Shown: one piece after another, positions 42,871 to 53,800 of the stretch | Numbering within the stretch: the stretch's first letter is position 1 | Layout: the number at the start of each line of letters is the position of its first letter | Assembly: GCA_951799405.1 (NCBI GenBank) | Contig: OX637363.1 | Span: forward strand, 6,138,001-6,202,000 | Origin: Agapetus fuscipes | Taxonomy: Eukaryota; Arthropoda; Insecta; Trichoptera; Glossosomatidae | Length of the DNA stretch: 64,000 nt | Direction of reading: 5' to 3' | Program-made: the position numbers and the translations under genes | The notes under the pieces: generated by a model | Seen by the model: only the letters and a program-made list of their open reading frames with translations | Told to the model about the DNA's origin: nothing | Database searches by the model: none

Positions 42871-44410
42871 ACCAGGCCAACTAGTCTTTTTGATAACGGA
42901 AAGTGAGTGGGACGATCCGTCATGTGTCGGTTTTCTCGACATATCAAAGGGACCTAAAGAGATATGCGACTGAAACTTTGTGGGCATTCCGCTAGGGATG
43001 ACAAAGGCCATTGCAGAATTTCTTACATCAATTCCCATCATTACATACCTCTCCAAATTCATTCATATTGTTATGATTTCACTTGGGTTCTTTGGAATTG
43101 AACTGCGATTTTTTTACTTACCAAGATTTATTTTGCACAATATCGGTTTAAAATGTACTGATGACTTTTCTTGCTCTGCTTATATCGACTTCGTGTCACA
43201 ATGTTTCAAGCGACTCTGACTTTCCGTACCTTTACGACTCACATTTATACAGTTCATATGAACGTTTCTCGTGTACCTATTCCAGATTCTTCTATAGTGC
43301 ATTGTTCCACACACACACACACACCCACTAGGCTCACGTACCAACGCTCCCATAATGGATTTACCAGTCTTAGCAGTCTACCAGTCAGATTAGCAGTCTA
43401 CCACCATCCTTTTCATCATTATACTAGCTCTTCGATACTATTCCAGTTAAGCACACCACTAAGCTACGTGCCTAGGTACATGTACACACAAACTCATGGT
43501 TCGTAACAATATCCTTTAACCGTTTTCATACTATAGGTACCTATATCGTTCACATTTCCTCTGTAGTCTATATCAGTTTTTTTTCAATATGTGAGTCGCC
43601 AAAAAGCCTTTTTTGAGGGGTCACCTGTGGCACAAGTTCAAGGGTCACGAAATCAAAAAGATTGAAAATCACTTGTCATTTTAACATTCTTTACACAATT
43701 TGCCTAATTTAAAATTTTCCATGTGGATCGACCATAAAGTAAAAATCATGATCGATGATATTCCATAAAGAAAGAACTGAAACAAGTAGAAGGCACTTTA
43801 TTTGTGTTTTTCGATTAATGACATGTTTTTTAAAAGTTTATCGCAAACCGCAAAATAATATTTATTCTAAAGAAACCGCTGGCACTGAAAATATGCCACC
43901 AATATCATTTTTACGTTCTTATCTTTTAGTGTGTGCGGTCTGCATATATTTTTAAACTCTAGTTTGGGTATTTTCATGAGTCTGCTTGGTTGAAATATTT
44001 AATCTGAACTGCGCACAAAATACCTACTAGCGTAGGTAAAATAGGTAGCGTCAGATACTTAACTTCTACGATCCCGGTTGTGGTTAGATCTGGCTCTACA
44101 GAATCAACAGGCCATTTATATTGTTTGGATGGAAAACATTCACTAATTAAGCGATCAGCTGCTAACGTGCCGCCATGTTTTCTTGCTTTCATTTTTTCAA
44201 TACATGCGGTAAGATCTAGGTAGCGGAGCCTGTCGAGTCTGCAGGCCAGTAACCAGGATTCTACAATCGCAAGCTTTTGTTCATGCCCCAACACCCAACT
44301 GAAATAGTTTGGCTTTAAAATTTCCTTACTAGCCACGGAAACTATAAACATTTACTATTCCAATCGGGCATTCCATCCGTTCTTGTAGAAGATCCAGCTT
44401 TTAGGACGAA
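42871..44410. other. No firm gene
   Basis: The region includes a 125-codon minus frame at 43974-44351, most of which overlaps MITE-like sequence (AACATGGCGGCACGTTAGCA, as in family M2), so I do not call it. A CACACACACACACAC microsatellite is at 43309-43324. Confidence 0.4.
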
Positions 44411-44419
44411 CATACCTAC

Positions 44420-44602
44420 CTCACATCTTGTAGCACTGCCCATTGCTTCACTCTGATTGGGTTGCGCTCCTTGCTGCAGTACGGCCGGAGGTTGGCCTGG
44501 TTCACCAAGCAGACTTTGTTGTGTTTTTGAACATTTTTGCGCTTCCCTATGCGAAGCTGCATCCGTAGCCGATTGCCAGTACTTAATCCAATCCTTTGTT
44601 TT
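44420..44602 (-). CDS. Possible isolated exon, Myb/SANT-like remnant
   Basis: Between an AG at 44604-44603 and a donor GAG|GTAGGT at 44420/44419 lies a 61-codon open stretch reading KTKDWIKYWQSATDAASHRE, AQKCSKTQQSLLGEPGQPPA and VLQQGAQPNQSEAMGSATRC. The pattern W..YW followed by a Lys/Gln stretch and a Gly/Pro-rich turn recalls the end of zeste-type Myb/SANT-like DNA-binding domains. It is richer in G+C than its surroundings. No neighbouring exons were found, so it may be an exon of an uncharacterised gene upstream of ninjurin, a transposon-borne protein, or a chance frame. Confidence 0.25.
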
Positions 44603-44959
44603 CTATATTCAAGGAGTGCCACCCTATTGGCTTCAAAAACATCGAACAGCGTACTTTCAGAGCCATGGTCTTCTTTTGGGCGTTCATTTAAGCTTTACGG
44701 TAAAGCCTACACTGCTAGTTATAAAAACATTCTTTGTATGAGCATTCATGTACGGTCTGGAACATCGAACATAACTACGGAACCGGAATGAATTTGAGCA
44801 AAACAAGAAACTTCTTTCTAGAGGACACAATGCTCTTCCTATCCTGTCATACCTACAGGTTCTTCATTACCTTCCCAAACTCCTCATTAATGAACAGTTA
44901 TTTTGCCGTCAAAGACGCATGAAAATCTATTGGATTGTGAACGGGATTGGACCAGCAAG

Positions 44960-45005
44960 GCCTTCTGACGAAAAGTCCGAGACGTTAACCACTAGACTAC
45001 TCCCA
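44960..45005 (-). repeat. tRNA-like SINE relic
   Basis: GACGTTAACCACTAGACTAC on the plus strand is the inverse of a tRNA D-arm (GTAGTCTAGTGGTTAACG). No full cloverleaf can be drawn. Confidence 0.4.
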
Positions 45006-45152
45006 GGCAGGTTTTATTTCATCGCATTCAACTTGACATTATTTTGACCTTTGATGTTTTTGACCCACAACAAGAGAATCTACAGATACTCTGTGAAATA
45101 ATATTATATACACGCCGTGCAGGTAAATGGGACCATGTGCTTTTTGTCAGAT

Positions 45153-45599
45153 TTAAATTATAGCAATTGGATGTGCGAAAATTGGACAATTCTGCGTGGT
45201 TGAAAGACAACTGAAAAGACAACGAAAGTACACTGTGACTGTATCCTGCCGCCCGCGCCGTTCCACAAGGGGTGGCCGCCACCTCCACAGATGCGTCTTG
45301 ACTTTTTTTCTCTCCTTGCACACCTCTTTCATATCTTCAACATTCATCACTTTCTTCATACATACTCCTCTCTTGTTCTCACTCTGCAGGTTCCATTCTT
45401 TCGCAATCTCACCCATTTGGTCTATCCATTCCTTCCTCGGTCTTCCCATTCCACGCTTTCCTCTGACATTTCTTCTGTACACTTTCTTCGTTAGTCGTTC
45501 ATCATCCATTCCTCCAAGATGTCCGAACCATCTCATTGTGTACTTTTTTGTACTTTCGTTCTTAAATTCGGGGATAATACGGAATCGAGCCACGAGCAA
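45153..45599 (-). mobile_element. LINE C-terminal fragment (RWFGHL...LTKKVY family)
   Basis: The minus frame reads KKYTMRWFGHLGGMDDERLT, KKVYRRNVRGKRGMGRPRKE, WIDQMGEIAKEWNLQSENKR and MKEVCKERKK. It is the tail of an insect LINE reverse transcriptase ORF (often annotated as craniofacial development protein 2-like). Related pieces lie at 5045, 51130, 56870, 57930 and 60709. Confidence 0.85.
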
Positions 45600-45754
45600 A
45601 CCTGGCGAAAACGAGCATGCTAGAAAGACGAATCACATAGATCAATCTAACCATTTCTTGCAAAATATTATGTACCTACTAAGGCCCGGGTGTTTCAAAC
45701 ATTACTTAAATGTGACTTTTAACTCTACCTTCGTGATTCTCATTAGTTTCTGCT

Positions 45755-45840
45755 TTTCTGTAATCTAAGTTGCAAAAATGCATGCCCACAAGGAAACACT
45801 TGTTAGTTCGCGCTCACATACTTCACTTAACCTGACTTGC
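45755..45840 (-). repeat. F250 fragment
   Basis: TAATCTAAGTTGCAAAAATG, CATGCCCACAAGGAAACACT and AGTTCGCGCTCAC. Confidence 0.6.
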
Positions 45841-45887
45841 ACTGACCTTGAATGCAAACAAGAAAATAAACAATTAAAAAGATTTTT

Positions 45888-46240
45888 TTGGAATGAAAAA
45901 AACGGATGTTAGGTACTGACCGTGTGTAAAAAGAAGAATGATTTTCTCTACGTTTCGTCGGAGTCATATCCGACGTCTTCAGGAGGCGTGTGTCTTCTAC
46001 AAGGAAGAAACACGAACTGTTGAATTATTGTTGTTTGCTCGAGGTCGAAGGTTGTAGGTACATTTATTGGCCTTCGGTGATGCTTCCATAGATGTCGCAA
46101 TAGCTCCACTTGTACAGAAGGACGATATTATGTCCTCGTGTGAAACCGTCCTTTCTTCTCTTTACGTACACGGTCAGTAACATCCGTTTTTTTCATTCCA
46201 AAAAAATTAACGACCGTAATCATAATTTGAAATCTTTAAT
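45888..46240. mobile_element. Palindromic element, second copy
   Basis: GGAATGAAAAAAACGGATGT with TACTGACCGTG at the left is inverted as CACGGTCAGTAACATCCGTT and TTTTTTCATTCC at the right. The left half has the perfect CTCCTGAAGACGTCGGATAT, GACTCCGACGAAACGTAGAG hairpin on the minus strand. The tail TTAACGACCGTAATCATAAT is shared with 7733-8172. Much of the right arm is deleted. Confidence 0.75.
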
Positions 46241-46487
46241 TAAAATAATGTCTCTCATTTTGGTTTTTGTTAGTTAGTCGCTTCTCCTGTAAGATGTCGA
46301 TATGTAGGCATACTACTCGTGTGCTGATACGGTGCTTTGCCTTGGTTACGAGTGATTTGTAAATTAATTAATCGCGCGTGAACACCAAATATATTTAATA
46401 ATATCATCTTACGTAAGAATCATCTTATGGATAAAATTAGCATGTATGATGTAGGCACCATATATTAATAATATTATAAGTCTATAG

Positions 46488-46993
46488 CAGGGGTCGGCAA
46501 CCTGCGGCTTTTTGGATGTGAAGCTGCGGCTCTTTGGTTCCATACCAAAATATTACGATTAATGAGAATTAAAAGCATAAGACATTTTTTACTTTTTTTG
46601 TATAGATTTATTTTTAAGGTTTTGTTGTTTTCTTATACTTAAATGTTATTTATTACTCGTATTCCTTGACTTATAGGTTGGTATGAGGCTGACCACCCAT
46701 ACTGTAAAAAATGGTTCACTTTGCCAATGTCACCCCTGTTTCAGGGAATGTCGGCAAGAGTTGCAGGGCTTATGTTCATTTGAGGTTTGGATTTTATTTG
46801 TAAGTACACAATCAGCATTTGTAAGCGCGAACTACACGTGTTTGTTTGTGGGCATACATCTGAGAGCTTTGAATGAATATATCCTTACAACTTAGATTAT
46901 AGATAGATTATAGATAGAAGCACCGATTCTAACTTAGAAAATTTCTAAATTGTAATTTTTGGCTCCTTCAACTCAAAATGTTGCCCACCCCTA
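46488..46993. mobile_element. hAT-type MITE with nested F250
   Basis: The ends are CAGGGGTCGGCAACCTGCGG and TTGCCCACCCCTA. An exact 8-bp duplication GTCTATAG lies at 46480-46487 and 46994-47001, which is diagnostic of hAT insertion. An F250 copy splits it at 46661-46920. Without the insert the element is about 246 bp. Confidence 0.9.
46661..46920 (+). repeat. F250 dispersed repeat, inserted in a hAT MITE
   Basis: TTCCTTGACTTATAGGTTGG to CTTAGATTATAGATAGATTA, a young complete copy. Confidence 0.85.
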
Positions 46994-47001
46994 GTCTATA
47001 G

Positions 47002-47495
47002 TATTAAATAAAATTATTACTCTATGGTAGGCATCTATTCATATCCGTAATCTAGAAGTGCGTGATTTTTGCAAACATAATATATTACACTTGTACCAAC
47101 CTTTTAGGTAAGAAACAAAGAAAAGAAAGAATTTGAGAAACAACACTCCTCCCACTGGATTCGAAGCTCGAGCCCACGTTTTTTGTTTAAATTATCGCCT
47201 TTAAAACCACACACAAAAATAATGAGGATCAAAACAAGAATGAGGTTTATCCGAAAATATTTTGTCATTGTTTGCTATGGACGGCAGTCCCATACAAGAC
47301 TGACGTTTTCTCGCCGAGAAAAAGTTCTAAATTAAAAAATGTTCCTACCTACTTATTTTGTCTTGAAAAATGTAGGTAGGTTGTTTTTTTTTTAAGTTGC
47401 CTGCTTACATTCGAAATTCAAATTCAGAAAGAATAAAAAAATGACAAGCAATATTCTTAATTCAATATTGAATAGATCATACCTAATGTTTATTT
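47002..47495. other. No gene seen
   Basis: Old MITE remnants only (CCATACAAGACTGACGTTTT with CTCGCCGAGAAAAAG at 47290-47330). Confidence 0.4.
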
Positions 47496-47497
47496 AC

Positions 47498-48175
47498 TAT
47501 TTGTTGTGAGGATGATCCCATACATGCTGTGACAAATTGATTAACTTTTGCAAATGCCACCCCTATTTCAGGAAAAGGCGGTAAGCAGTGTTGCCACCTT
47601 AGTTTTAGTAATGGGGGCAATTGAAGAAGCTAAAAAGGGCTAGATCGGGCTAAAAGGAGCACAAAAAGAGTTGGTGTAAAAAAAGGCCAAAAAAACACCT
47701 GCACTAATGATTTCAATTATGTATTTATTTTGTAGTTTGAATCACAATATTTTTTTTCAAAATTAGGTTAAAAAATTAAAAATATTAGTTATTTTACAAA
47801 CTAAAATTAACAAATTTTCCGTTTAGAATCATTTAGTTGCCATAATCGAACAAATGGTATCTACAAAAAAAAAAAAACAATATATATGACAAAAATTGCG
47901 AAAGTTCGATGTTATCGCGATGTTAGCATGGCGCAAATTTCAGATTTTCGTACAATATTTTTTAAGTAAATGAAAAGGGCTAGATAGCCCTTTTCGGGCT
48001 AAATCATTAAACAACGAGTTCACCTACAGTAAAAAGTGCTAGATCTAGCTCCAAAAGGGCTAAGGTGGCAACACTGGCGGTAAGTGCTCTTTAAACACGC
48101 ATGCAGCATGTGCAGACGCGAATTTACACGTATACCTATGCTTGTGATTGTGAATATATTTGCTACTTAGATAAG
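47498..48175 (+). repeat. F250 copy split by a hAT MITE
   Basis: F250 sequence (GCCACCCCTATTTCAGG) stops at GCGGTAAG and resumes after the insertion with TGCTCTTTAAACACGCATGC, CAGCATGTGCAGACGCG and an ACTTAGAT tail. Confidence 0.8.
47586..48076. mobile_element. hAT-type MITE, 491 bp, exact 8-bp TSD
   Basis: CAGTGTTGCCACCTTAG at the left is exactly inverted as CTAAGGTGGCAACACTG at the right. GCGGTAAG flanks it at 47578-47585 and 48077-48084. Inner repeats AAAAGGGCTAGAT and GGGCTAAA recur many times. No transposase is encoded, so it is non-autonomous. Confidence 0.93.
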
Positions 48176-48359
48176 ACGCGCTATTTTATTTACTCCATGT
48201 GTCATCATCCGAAATTCAAATTGCTCTAAGAATCAAAATTAAGAAAAAACTTCCAAATTCAAAATATTTGAAAACAAATCAAACTCAGATGCAATAAACT
48301 TACAAGAATGCTGTTCTTAATTTGAATATTTTCATGGCCAACTTACCAAAAGTGCAGCG

Positions 48360-49088
48360 TTCCAAATTTAAAAAAGATGATCACAGACAATAAAAACATC
48401 ACAAACTATGGCTGTTAGACAAGGTGATTTTTTTCTTTGTTTACGTAAAATACCAATTGTTTGTTTAATTGAAACTAGCGAGCCATTTTTCAATGCTAAT
48501 TGGTTTATAGTGTAAACTAGTGGAGTGATCCACGCGTACGGAGTATTGGCAAGCAACTGAAGACTTAAAAACAGAGTCTGACCGCTATATTCGCTGACGT
48601 TGCCCACAGCGGTATGCGAACGTTTTTTCCTGATACGATCAGGGTTGTCACAAATATTTTGATGTTGGAAAACATGGTAATTTTTGACGGTTCAGGGACA
48701 TCAGACGAAAACTGTGTGCAAGTAAGTTATATCATCATCATCATCCTAAGCTCGACAGCCCTGGGAAGATTCCAGGAGTTTCTTACATTCTTGTCGGTTT
48801 GTTGCATTCAAGTAGGGTAAGTTATCTACGAGCATATCATAATGAAATAAGAGTTAGAACAAAAAAAATATGATGTCATTTACTTTGTAGCTCTTCATAG
48901 AGAAAAGATAATAAAGTCTAATGTTTATAGTGAAGTAATATTTTGTACCTGATGATGTAAACATTGTTTACGAAACCGGTTGTACATGTTCAATTTTACT
49001 CGCCCCGTAACCGCATACAATTTATTTGGATGAAATTGAAAAATATATGTAAGGATCAAAAAAATAGCTTAATCAGCAATTCTGATGT
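48360..49088. other. Unassigned, with CTGATGA hairpin at 48952-48980
   Basis: At 48952-48980 CTGATGA, T, GTAAAC, ATT, GTTTAC, GAAACCGG forms the recurring hairpin. Two opposed open frames at 48368-48820 have no recognised domain. Confidence 0.4.
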
Positions 49089-49350
49089 TCTGTTCCTTGA
49101 CTTGTAGGTTGCTATGTGGCTGACCACCCATGCTGTGGAAATTTTTTCACTTTGCCAACGTCACCCCTGTTTCAGGGAAAGTCGGCAAGAGTTTGCAGGG
49201 TGTTTGTTCATTTGAGATTTGGGTTTTTATGTTGTTGGTTCACATGCGACATGTGCAAGCGCGAACTTGTACATGTCTGCTTGTGAGAATGCATATAATG
49301 TGAATCCCCAATGTAACATATCTTTGCAACTTAGATTAGATTAGAAAAGA
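49089..49350 (+). repeat. F250 dispersed repeat
   Basis: GTTCCTTGACTTGTAGGTTG to CTTTGCAACTTAGATTAGAT. Confidence 0.8.
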
Positions 49351-49369
49351 TTTTTCACTATGCGTGGTT

Positions 49370-49540
49370 CCCTGTTTCAGGGAAGGTCATGTTCATTTGA
49401 AGTTGGGTTTTTTATACTGTAGTTCCACATGCGGCATGTGTGAGCGTCAAATTATGGGTGTCTGCTTGTGGGAATGCATTTAATATGAATCTCAAATGAT
49501 ACATATCTTTGCAGCTTAGATTTAGATTTAGATTTTTTTA
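49370..49540 (+). repeat. F250 3' half
   Basis: CCCTGTTTCAGGGAAGGTCA to CTTTGCAGCTTAGATTTAGA; the head is missing, and an inverted head fragment follows (TTAGTGGTCAGCC). Confidence 0.7.
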
Positions 49541-49959
49541 GTGGTCAGCCTAGCATATGCGTCAAGGAATAAATGTAAATTAGGAATAGTCATTATTGTA
49601 GTTGGCGACCCTGTATTAATAAAGCTCACGTAGACATAATCTCGCATACAATATAGGAGCTTCGCAAGTAGATAACGCATTGTTTGAATAAGTATTTTTA
49701 CATGACTTGAGTCAGATTAACAATATTTTCGTTGGTTCCCAGCCTATGTGTGGATAGAAAACCAGTCTATCGCGGTTTGCGCGTTTGACACAGCTTTATT
49801 AATTAATTCAGTATTGTATGAGTCATGTGGCCAACCGTGCAGATACGAGTATAACCCGTCCACTGACGCGTCACGGTTTTTTCGACGGAAAACACAGCGC
49901 GTGGGCAACGGGTCACAGGCATAGAGCCTCGGCAACCTTGAACTTGAACATCGTATTGA

Positions 49960-50210
49960 AGACATTCTTAGACATTTTAGTCGTCGGTTGAGCCCACGTT
50001 TAACAAACTAATGATGCCTGGGCTGAAAGTTTCATCATCACGGGCATTCTTAACTACCGAATTTTGGTAATATTTGTATGAAGACTAATCAGCTGTTCAC
50101 TTGCGGCCATCTTGGATTGACAGGTCTTCATACAAATGCACCATTAGTTTGTCGAAGCGTGGGCTCAATGGGCGACTAAAATGTCTAAGAATAGCACCGA
50201 AAGTCAGTAG
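49960..50210. mobile_element. Palindrome carrying an M1 MITE half
   Basis: The outer arms GACATTCTTAGACATTTTAG and GCCCACGTTTAACAAACTAA are inverted as TTAGTTTGTCGAAGCGTGGG and TAAAATGTCTAAGAATAG. Inside is a partial M1 element (CTTAACTACCGAATTTTGGT to GATTGACAGGTCTTCATAC). Confidence 0.7.
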
Positions 50211-50241
50211 AGGATTTGTGCGTGTTCCAATGTATAAAAAC

Positions 50242-50548
50242 TTAAACTAAGCTACACATATAGTGTAACTCCTTGCCGCGGAGAGTGGTGAGTTGAACCT
50301 ATTTATTTTTACAGGTAAGGGGGCCGGCCTTACGCCAACCACTTCATTTGAAGTGGAGGTTTCCCAGCTCCCGAGAGTGCTGGTACTCATTTCTTGTGAA
50401 GGCTGAGTAAACCTTGCCGGTATTTTATTTTTTGGGGTTTGAAATAAACACCGAAACGGGAAATATTTCTGACACCCTCGGTGGGATTCGAACCCGAGCT
50501 TTCGGCATGGAATGCAAGCACTCTACCACCTGAGCTATCGACCGGACT
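50242..50548 (-). mobile_element. SINE B
   Basis: Minus copy from CCGGTCGATAGCTCAGGTGG (head) through GGGTTCGAATCCCACCGAGG to GGCAAGGAGTTACACTATAT. A short deletion removes the GGGGATAACG part. A further small relic (AACGCAACTAAGCTGCATAA) follows at 50566-50632. Confidence 0.85.
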
Positions 50549-50653
50549 ATATACATACAGAAAATAACGCAACTAAGCTGCATAAAAAGCGCAACTTCTC
50601 ACCCTTGGTGAGGATCGAACCCTAGTCAAGAAACGTAGGTACCTCAGCACATG

Positions 50654-50851
50654 GGCGTACCCAGGATCAAATCTAGAGGGGGGCAGGTTTTGAAAAATTG
50701 AATATCATCTCACCAAAATGTATCGATAACGGCGGGGGGGGGGGGAGGGTAGACACGCAATTTTCTCTAGGAGAGGGGGTCGTTTTAGTATTGCAATACA
50801 ATTTAATAACAATTTTAGATTTTTAAAGTTAATTTGCTCTTCCTGGGTACG
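50654..50851. mobile_element. MITE with GGGCGTACCCAGGAT ends, second copy
   Basis: GGGCGTACCCAGGATCAAAT at the left and CTTCCTGGGTACG at the right, with a G-run (G12-13) at 50735. Compare 32284-32441. Confidence 0.7.
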
Positions 50852-51124
50852 TGGAAGTTGCATTACCAAAGAAGAGGCATGAACTTACGACTGGAAATTT
50901 TTGCCAAACAAAAAAGTGTAGGAAAACCTTTAGGAAAGATCAGATCGTCATTTTTGAAAAGCGGTACCTTGTTGCGCCAGCTATTTGTCTCTGCAGGTTT
51001 CCATTCTCCTGAATTATAAATAGGAGGCGACATCCATGAGCCGCTTTGATTCTCGGTTAGAAGTTCCAGGGTGACCTCTGGTTTACCTGCACAAAGAAAT
51101 CCTTGAAAGGTGTTACTAAAGAAA

Positions 51125-51325
51125 TTGCTACTTAGACCAAATAGGTGAGATTGCGAAAGAATGGAACGCGCAGAGTGAGAATAAGAGAAGAGTATGTATG
51201 AAGAAAGTGATGAATGTTGAAAAGATGAAAGAGGTATGCAAGGACAGAAAAAAGTACAGACGCAGATCGGCCACTCCTAGTGGAACGGCGCGGCGGCAGG
51301 ATACAGTAACAGTAACAAACGTTTT
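51125..51325 (+). mobile_element. LINE C-terminal/3' fragment
   Basis: It codes LDQIGEIAKEWNAQSENKRR, VCMKKVMNVEKMKEVCKDRK in broken context, followed by GCGGCAGGATACAGTAACAG, and belongs to the same family as 45153-45599. Confidence 0.8.
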
Positions 51326-51467
51326 TTCTTTTTCCCTTTTCTTTGTAATTTAGCAACCCTTCTCTCTCTGTTAAGTCTTGCAAAACCTTCGGATTTCCTT
51401 TTACTTATGATATGTTATGTATCTTTCTTTAAAATCCCGCAATATAGGCACATGTTATTCAAGTAAG

Positions 51468-51643
51468 GCTGGGCTGTAAGTCTCATCACCACGGTAATTC
51501 TTACCTACCGAATATCTGTAATATAAGTATGAAGACCAATCAGCTGTTCACTTGTGGTCTTCTTGGATTGACAGGTCGTCATACAAATATTTCCGATATT
51601 CGGCAGGTAAGAATTACTGTGTTGATGAGACTTCCACCCCTGA
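51468..51643. mobile_element. MITE family M1
   Basis: TCTCATCACCACGGTAATTC to TAAGAATTACTGTGTTGATG with GAGACTTCCACCCC at the end. Confidence 0.8.
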
Positions 51644-51994
51644 TTGACAAGTCTAATAATGAATCCAATGAGAAGAAGATAAAACAGGGTGCACAATGTC
51701 CGTAGCAGAAGCGTGTGGAGAAGAATGCTATAAAATCCTGAAAGCCACCAGCTTTAAATACCTTCAGGTGCCTCTAGCTCTCTGCGTTTTTAGCACATCA
51801 AGAAACCGGTTTGATTTGTTGCTAAAATAATGAGTCTGATGTTTTCATATACATTTAACTATGCACCTACTGTATGCTACTTATCTGTTCAAATGGTCAC
51901 AGATAGTACAGAGATGGCAGTCACAATTATTAACAAAATGTTGAAAACCTTCAACGGATTAAAGCGTTGGCTTTTGAATTAATTATTATAGTTC

Positions 51995-52220
51995 TTTGGC
52001 GTATATGTTGATAGGCTGACCACTGCAAAAAACGGTTTACTTTGCCAATTATAACCCTGTTTCAGCCAAAGGCAAAAAAATTACAGGGTTCAATTGAAAT
52101 TTGAGTTTTTATTTTGTAATAACACATATAGCACGTGTCTTCTTGTGTGCATATATTTAATATGAATTTTAAATGTTATTACATATTTACAACTAAGGTT
52201 ATAGATTATTATTAGTGTAG
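51995..52220 (+). repeat. F250 repeat, diverged
   Basis: TTTGCCAATTATAACCCTGT, GCACGTGTCTTCTTGTGTGC and an ATTTACAACTAAGGTTATAG tail. Confidence 0.65.
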
Positions 52221-52339
52221 CTACTAACTTCCATAATCTGAAACAGTTCATGGGTGTTATCTTTTTTTTACAGTCCTGGAGGATGGTGCGGAACTGTCGA
52301 TAGGTTTATTGAAAAATATCAGGCGCGTGTATAGGGTAT

Positions 52340-52981
52340 CAGAGGTGCCCATACGGTCGATCGCGGGTGGTTTTAAAGTCGATCGCCGAGGAATTTTCAG
52401 TGATCGACCTTAAAACTGTAGCTTTTTGCAAAAGAAAAAAGCGACGTACAGAAATATGAAGTTTTATGAAGAACGTACTATCTGCTTGGCGTTTGCCCTT
52501 TTGCAATATGGAGCGCAATTTTTTTCTTAATAAATATTTATACATTATGAATTATGAGTTATATTTGGTTTAACAGTTAAAATCCGGACCGATCCGTAGT
52601 CCAGTGGCTCCACTTTGGACTAAAATGGAAGACTAAATGGAAGATTTTGATCCCGGCGGAGCACAAAAATATACCATTTAAGTATATTTCCAAATATGCT
52701 CTTCGCTGGGTTGAAAAAGTTCATAAAACCTTTACCAAAGACCGGTCACTAAAAGGTCCATCCAGCCTTACAGCAACTGGGTCTCGCTTGAGTATTGGCG
52801 CTTTGTAGCGACGACCAAGCTCGTACACCTCTGCGGCACTACAACAAGTGTCATGGACCCTTAGAGTCTCTAGAATCTAGGGAGTCTCCCGAACAGGATT
52901 TCTTAAAAATAAAAATGTCGATCTCCTATTCATAAATTTTTGCTAGGTCGATCCCCTCAAGAAAAAGTATGGGCACCCCTG
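52340..52981. mobile_element. hAT-like MITE with nested SINE A
   Basis: CAGAGGTGCCCATACGGTCG at the left is inverted as AAGTATGGGCACCCCTG at the right, and GTCGATC repeats occur inside both halves. The flanks share only GTAT, so the 8-bp duplication is eroded. A SINE A1 splits it. Confidence 0.7.
52586..52918 (+). mobile_element. SINE A, tail type A1
   Basis: GGACCGATCCGTAGTCCAGT head, partly rearranged around TGGAAGACTAAATGGAAG, then the full body and A1 tail to GGGAGTCTCCCGAACAGGAT. Confidence 0.82.
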
Positions 52982-52994
52982 GTATAGACAAATA

Positions 52995-53155
52995 TTTAGT
53001 TATAATCTATAATCTAAGTTGCAAAGATATGTTACATTTAATATTTATATTTAATGTATTCCCACAAGCAGACCCGTATAAGTTCGCGCCCTACAATATA
53101 AAACCCAATCTCAAATGAACACAAGCCCAGCAACTCTTGCCGACTTCTAGTAGGT
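52995..53155 (-). repeat. F250 repeat, internally deleted
   Basis: TATAATCTAAGTTGCAAAGA, TTCCCACAAGCAGACCCGTA and AGCAACTCTTGCCGAC. Confidence 0.75.
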
Positions 53156-53517
53156 ACCTACCTACAAATACGAGTAGCTATGACCTCACAATCGATCAGC
53201 TGGTTTGAAAGGCAAGGTTTTGAATTTTTAACGAATCAAGTCCACAGCACTGAAATTCGATAGAAAAACAATGATTGAAATTCTGAAGAAAATATAGTGT
53301 AAGATTTGTACCCGATTGTACCGTTCAGTTTTTGATTCGGAAGACCCAATTATTTCATGGCATTCCGCATTGCACTCATTTATGATTGTCGAATCGTTTT
53401 ACTGGATTTCTATTTGATCGAGGAAACTAAATTAATGTCTAACACAATTACATCTTTAAGAAATGTGTAAATTTGATTGGCAATTTGAAAAAGGCGCTTT
53501 ATATCAAATTATTTATT

Positions 53518-53800
53518 CTTGACAATTATATTATTTTTTTAAAACTGAACAATTTTAAAACTTAATTTAAATCGGATATTTACGAACCGTTCGGTGAGAA
53601 CTTACATTATTCTCTACGTTTCGTCAGCGACGTAGCCGACGTCTTCAGGAGAACATCATATCTGTACGGCGACTGAGGATGAACTGAATTTGAAAAACAC
53701 TTTGTCACAAATCACTGACTACCTTCAAACGAATTAAATTATGTTTTAAAATTGTTCAGTTTAAAAAAATTAATATAATTGTCAAAATGTCAAACGACCG
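53518..53800. mobile_element. Palindromic element with CTGAAGA hairpin
   Basis: GACAATTATATTATTTTTTT and AACTGAACAATTTTAAAACT at the left are inverted at 53735-53786. The minus strand carries CTCCTGAAGAC, GTCGGC, TACGTC, GCTGAC, GAAACGTAGAGAA. The tail GTCAAACGACCGTAATTCTA matches those of the 7.7 and 45.9 kb elements. Confidence 0.72.

Noticed and set aside
43974..44351. 125-codon minus frame
   Set aside because: About half of it coincides with MITE M2-like sequence (AACATGGCGGCACGTTAGCA). No splice or start context or domain supports a gene.
35137..46895. Repeated 66-70 codon frames starting MRLTTHTVKN at 35137, 38412 and 46683
   Set aside because: They lie inside nearly identical F250 copies. 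Their similarity reflects recent copying, and other F250 copies break the frame freely.
50720..50760. G-run as a possible regulatory G-quadruplex
   Set aside because: It lies in the interior of a MITE, and its relative at 32284-32441 has a similar run, so it is a repeat feature.
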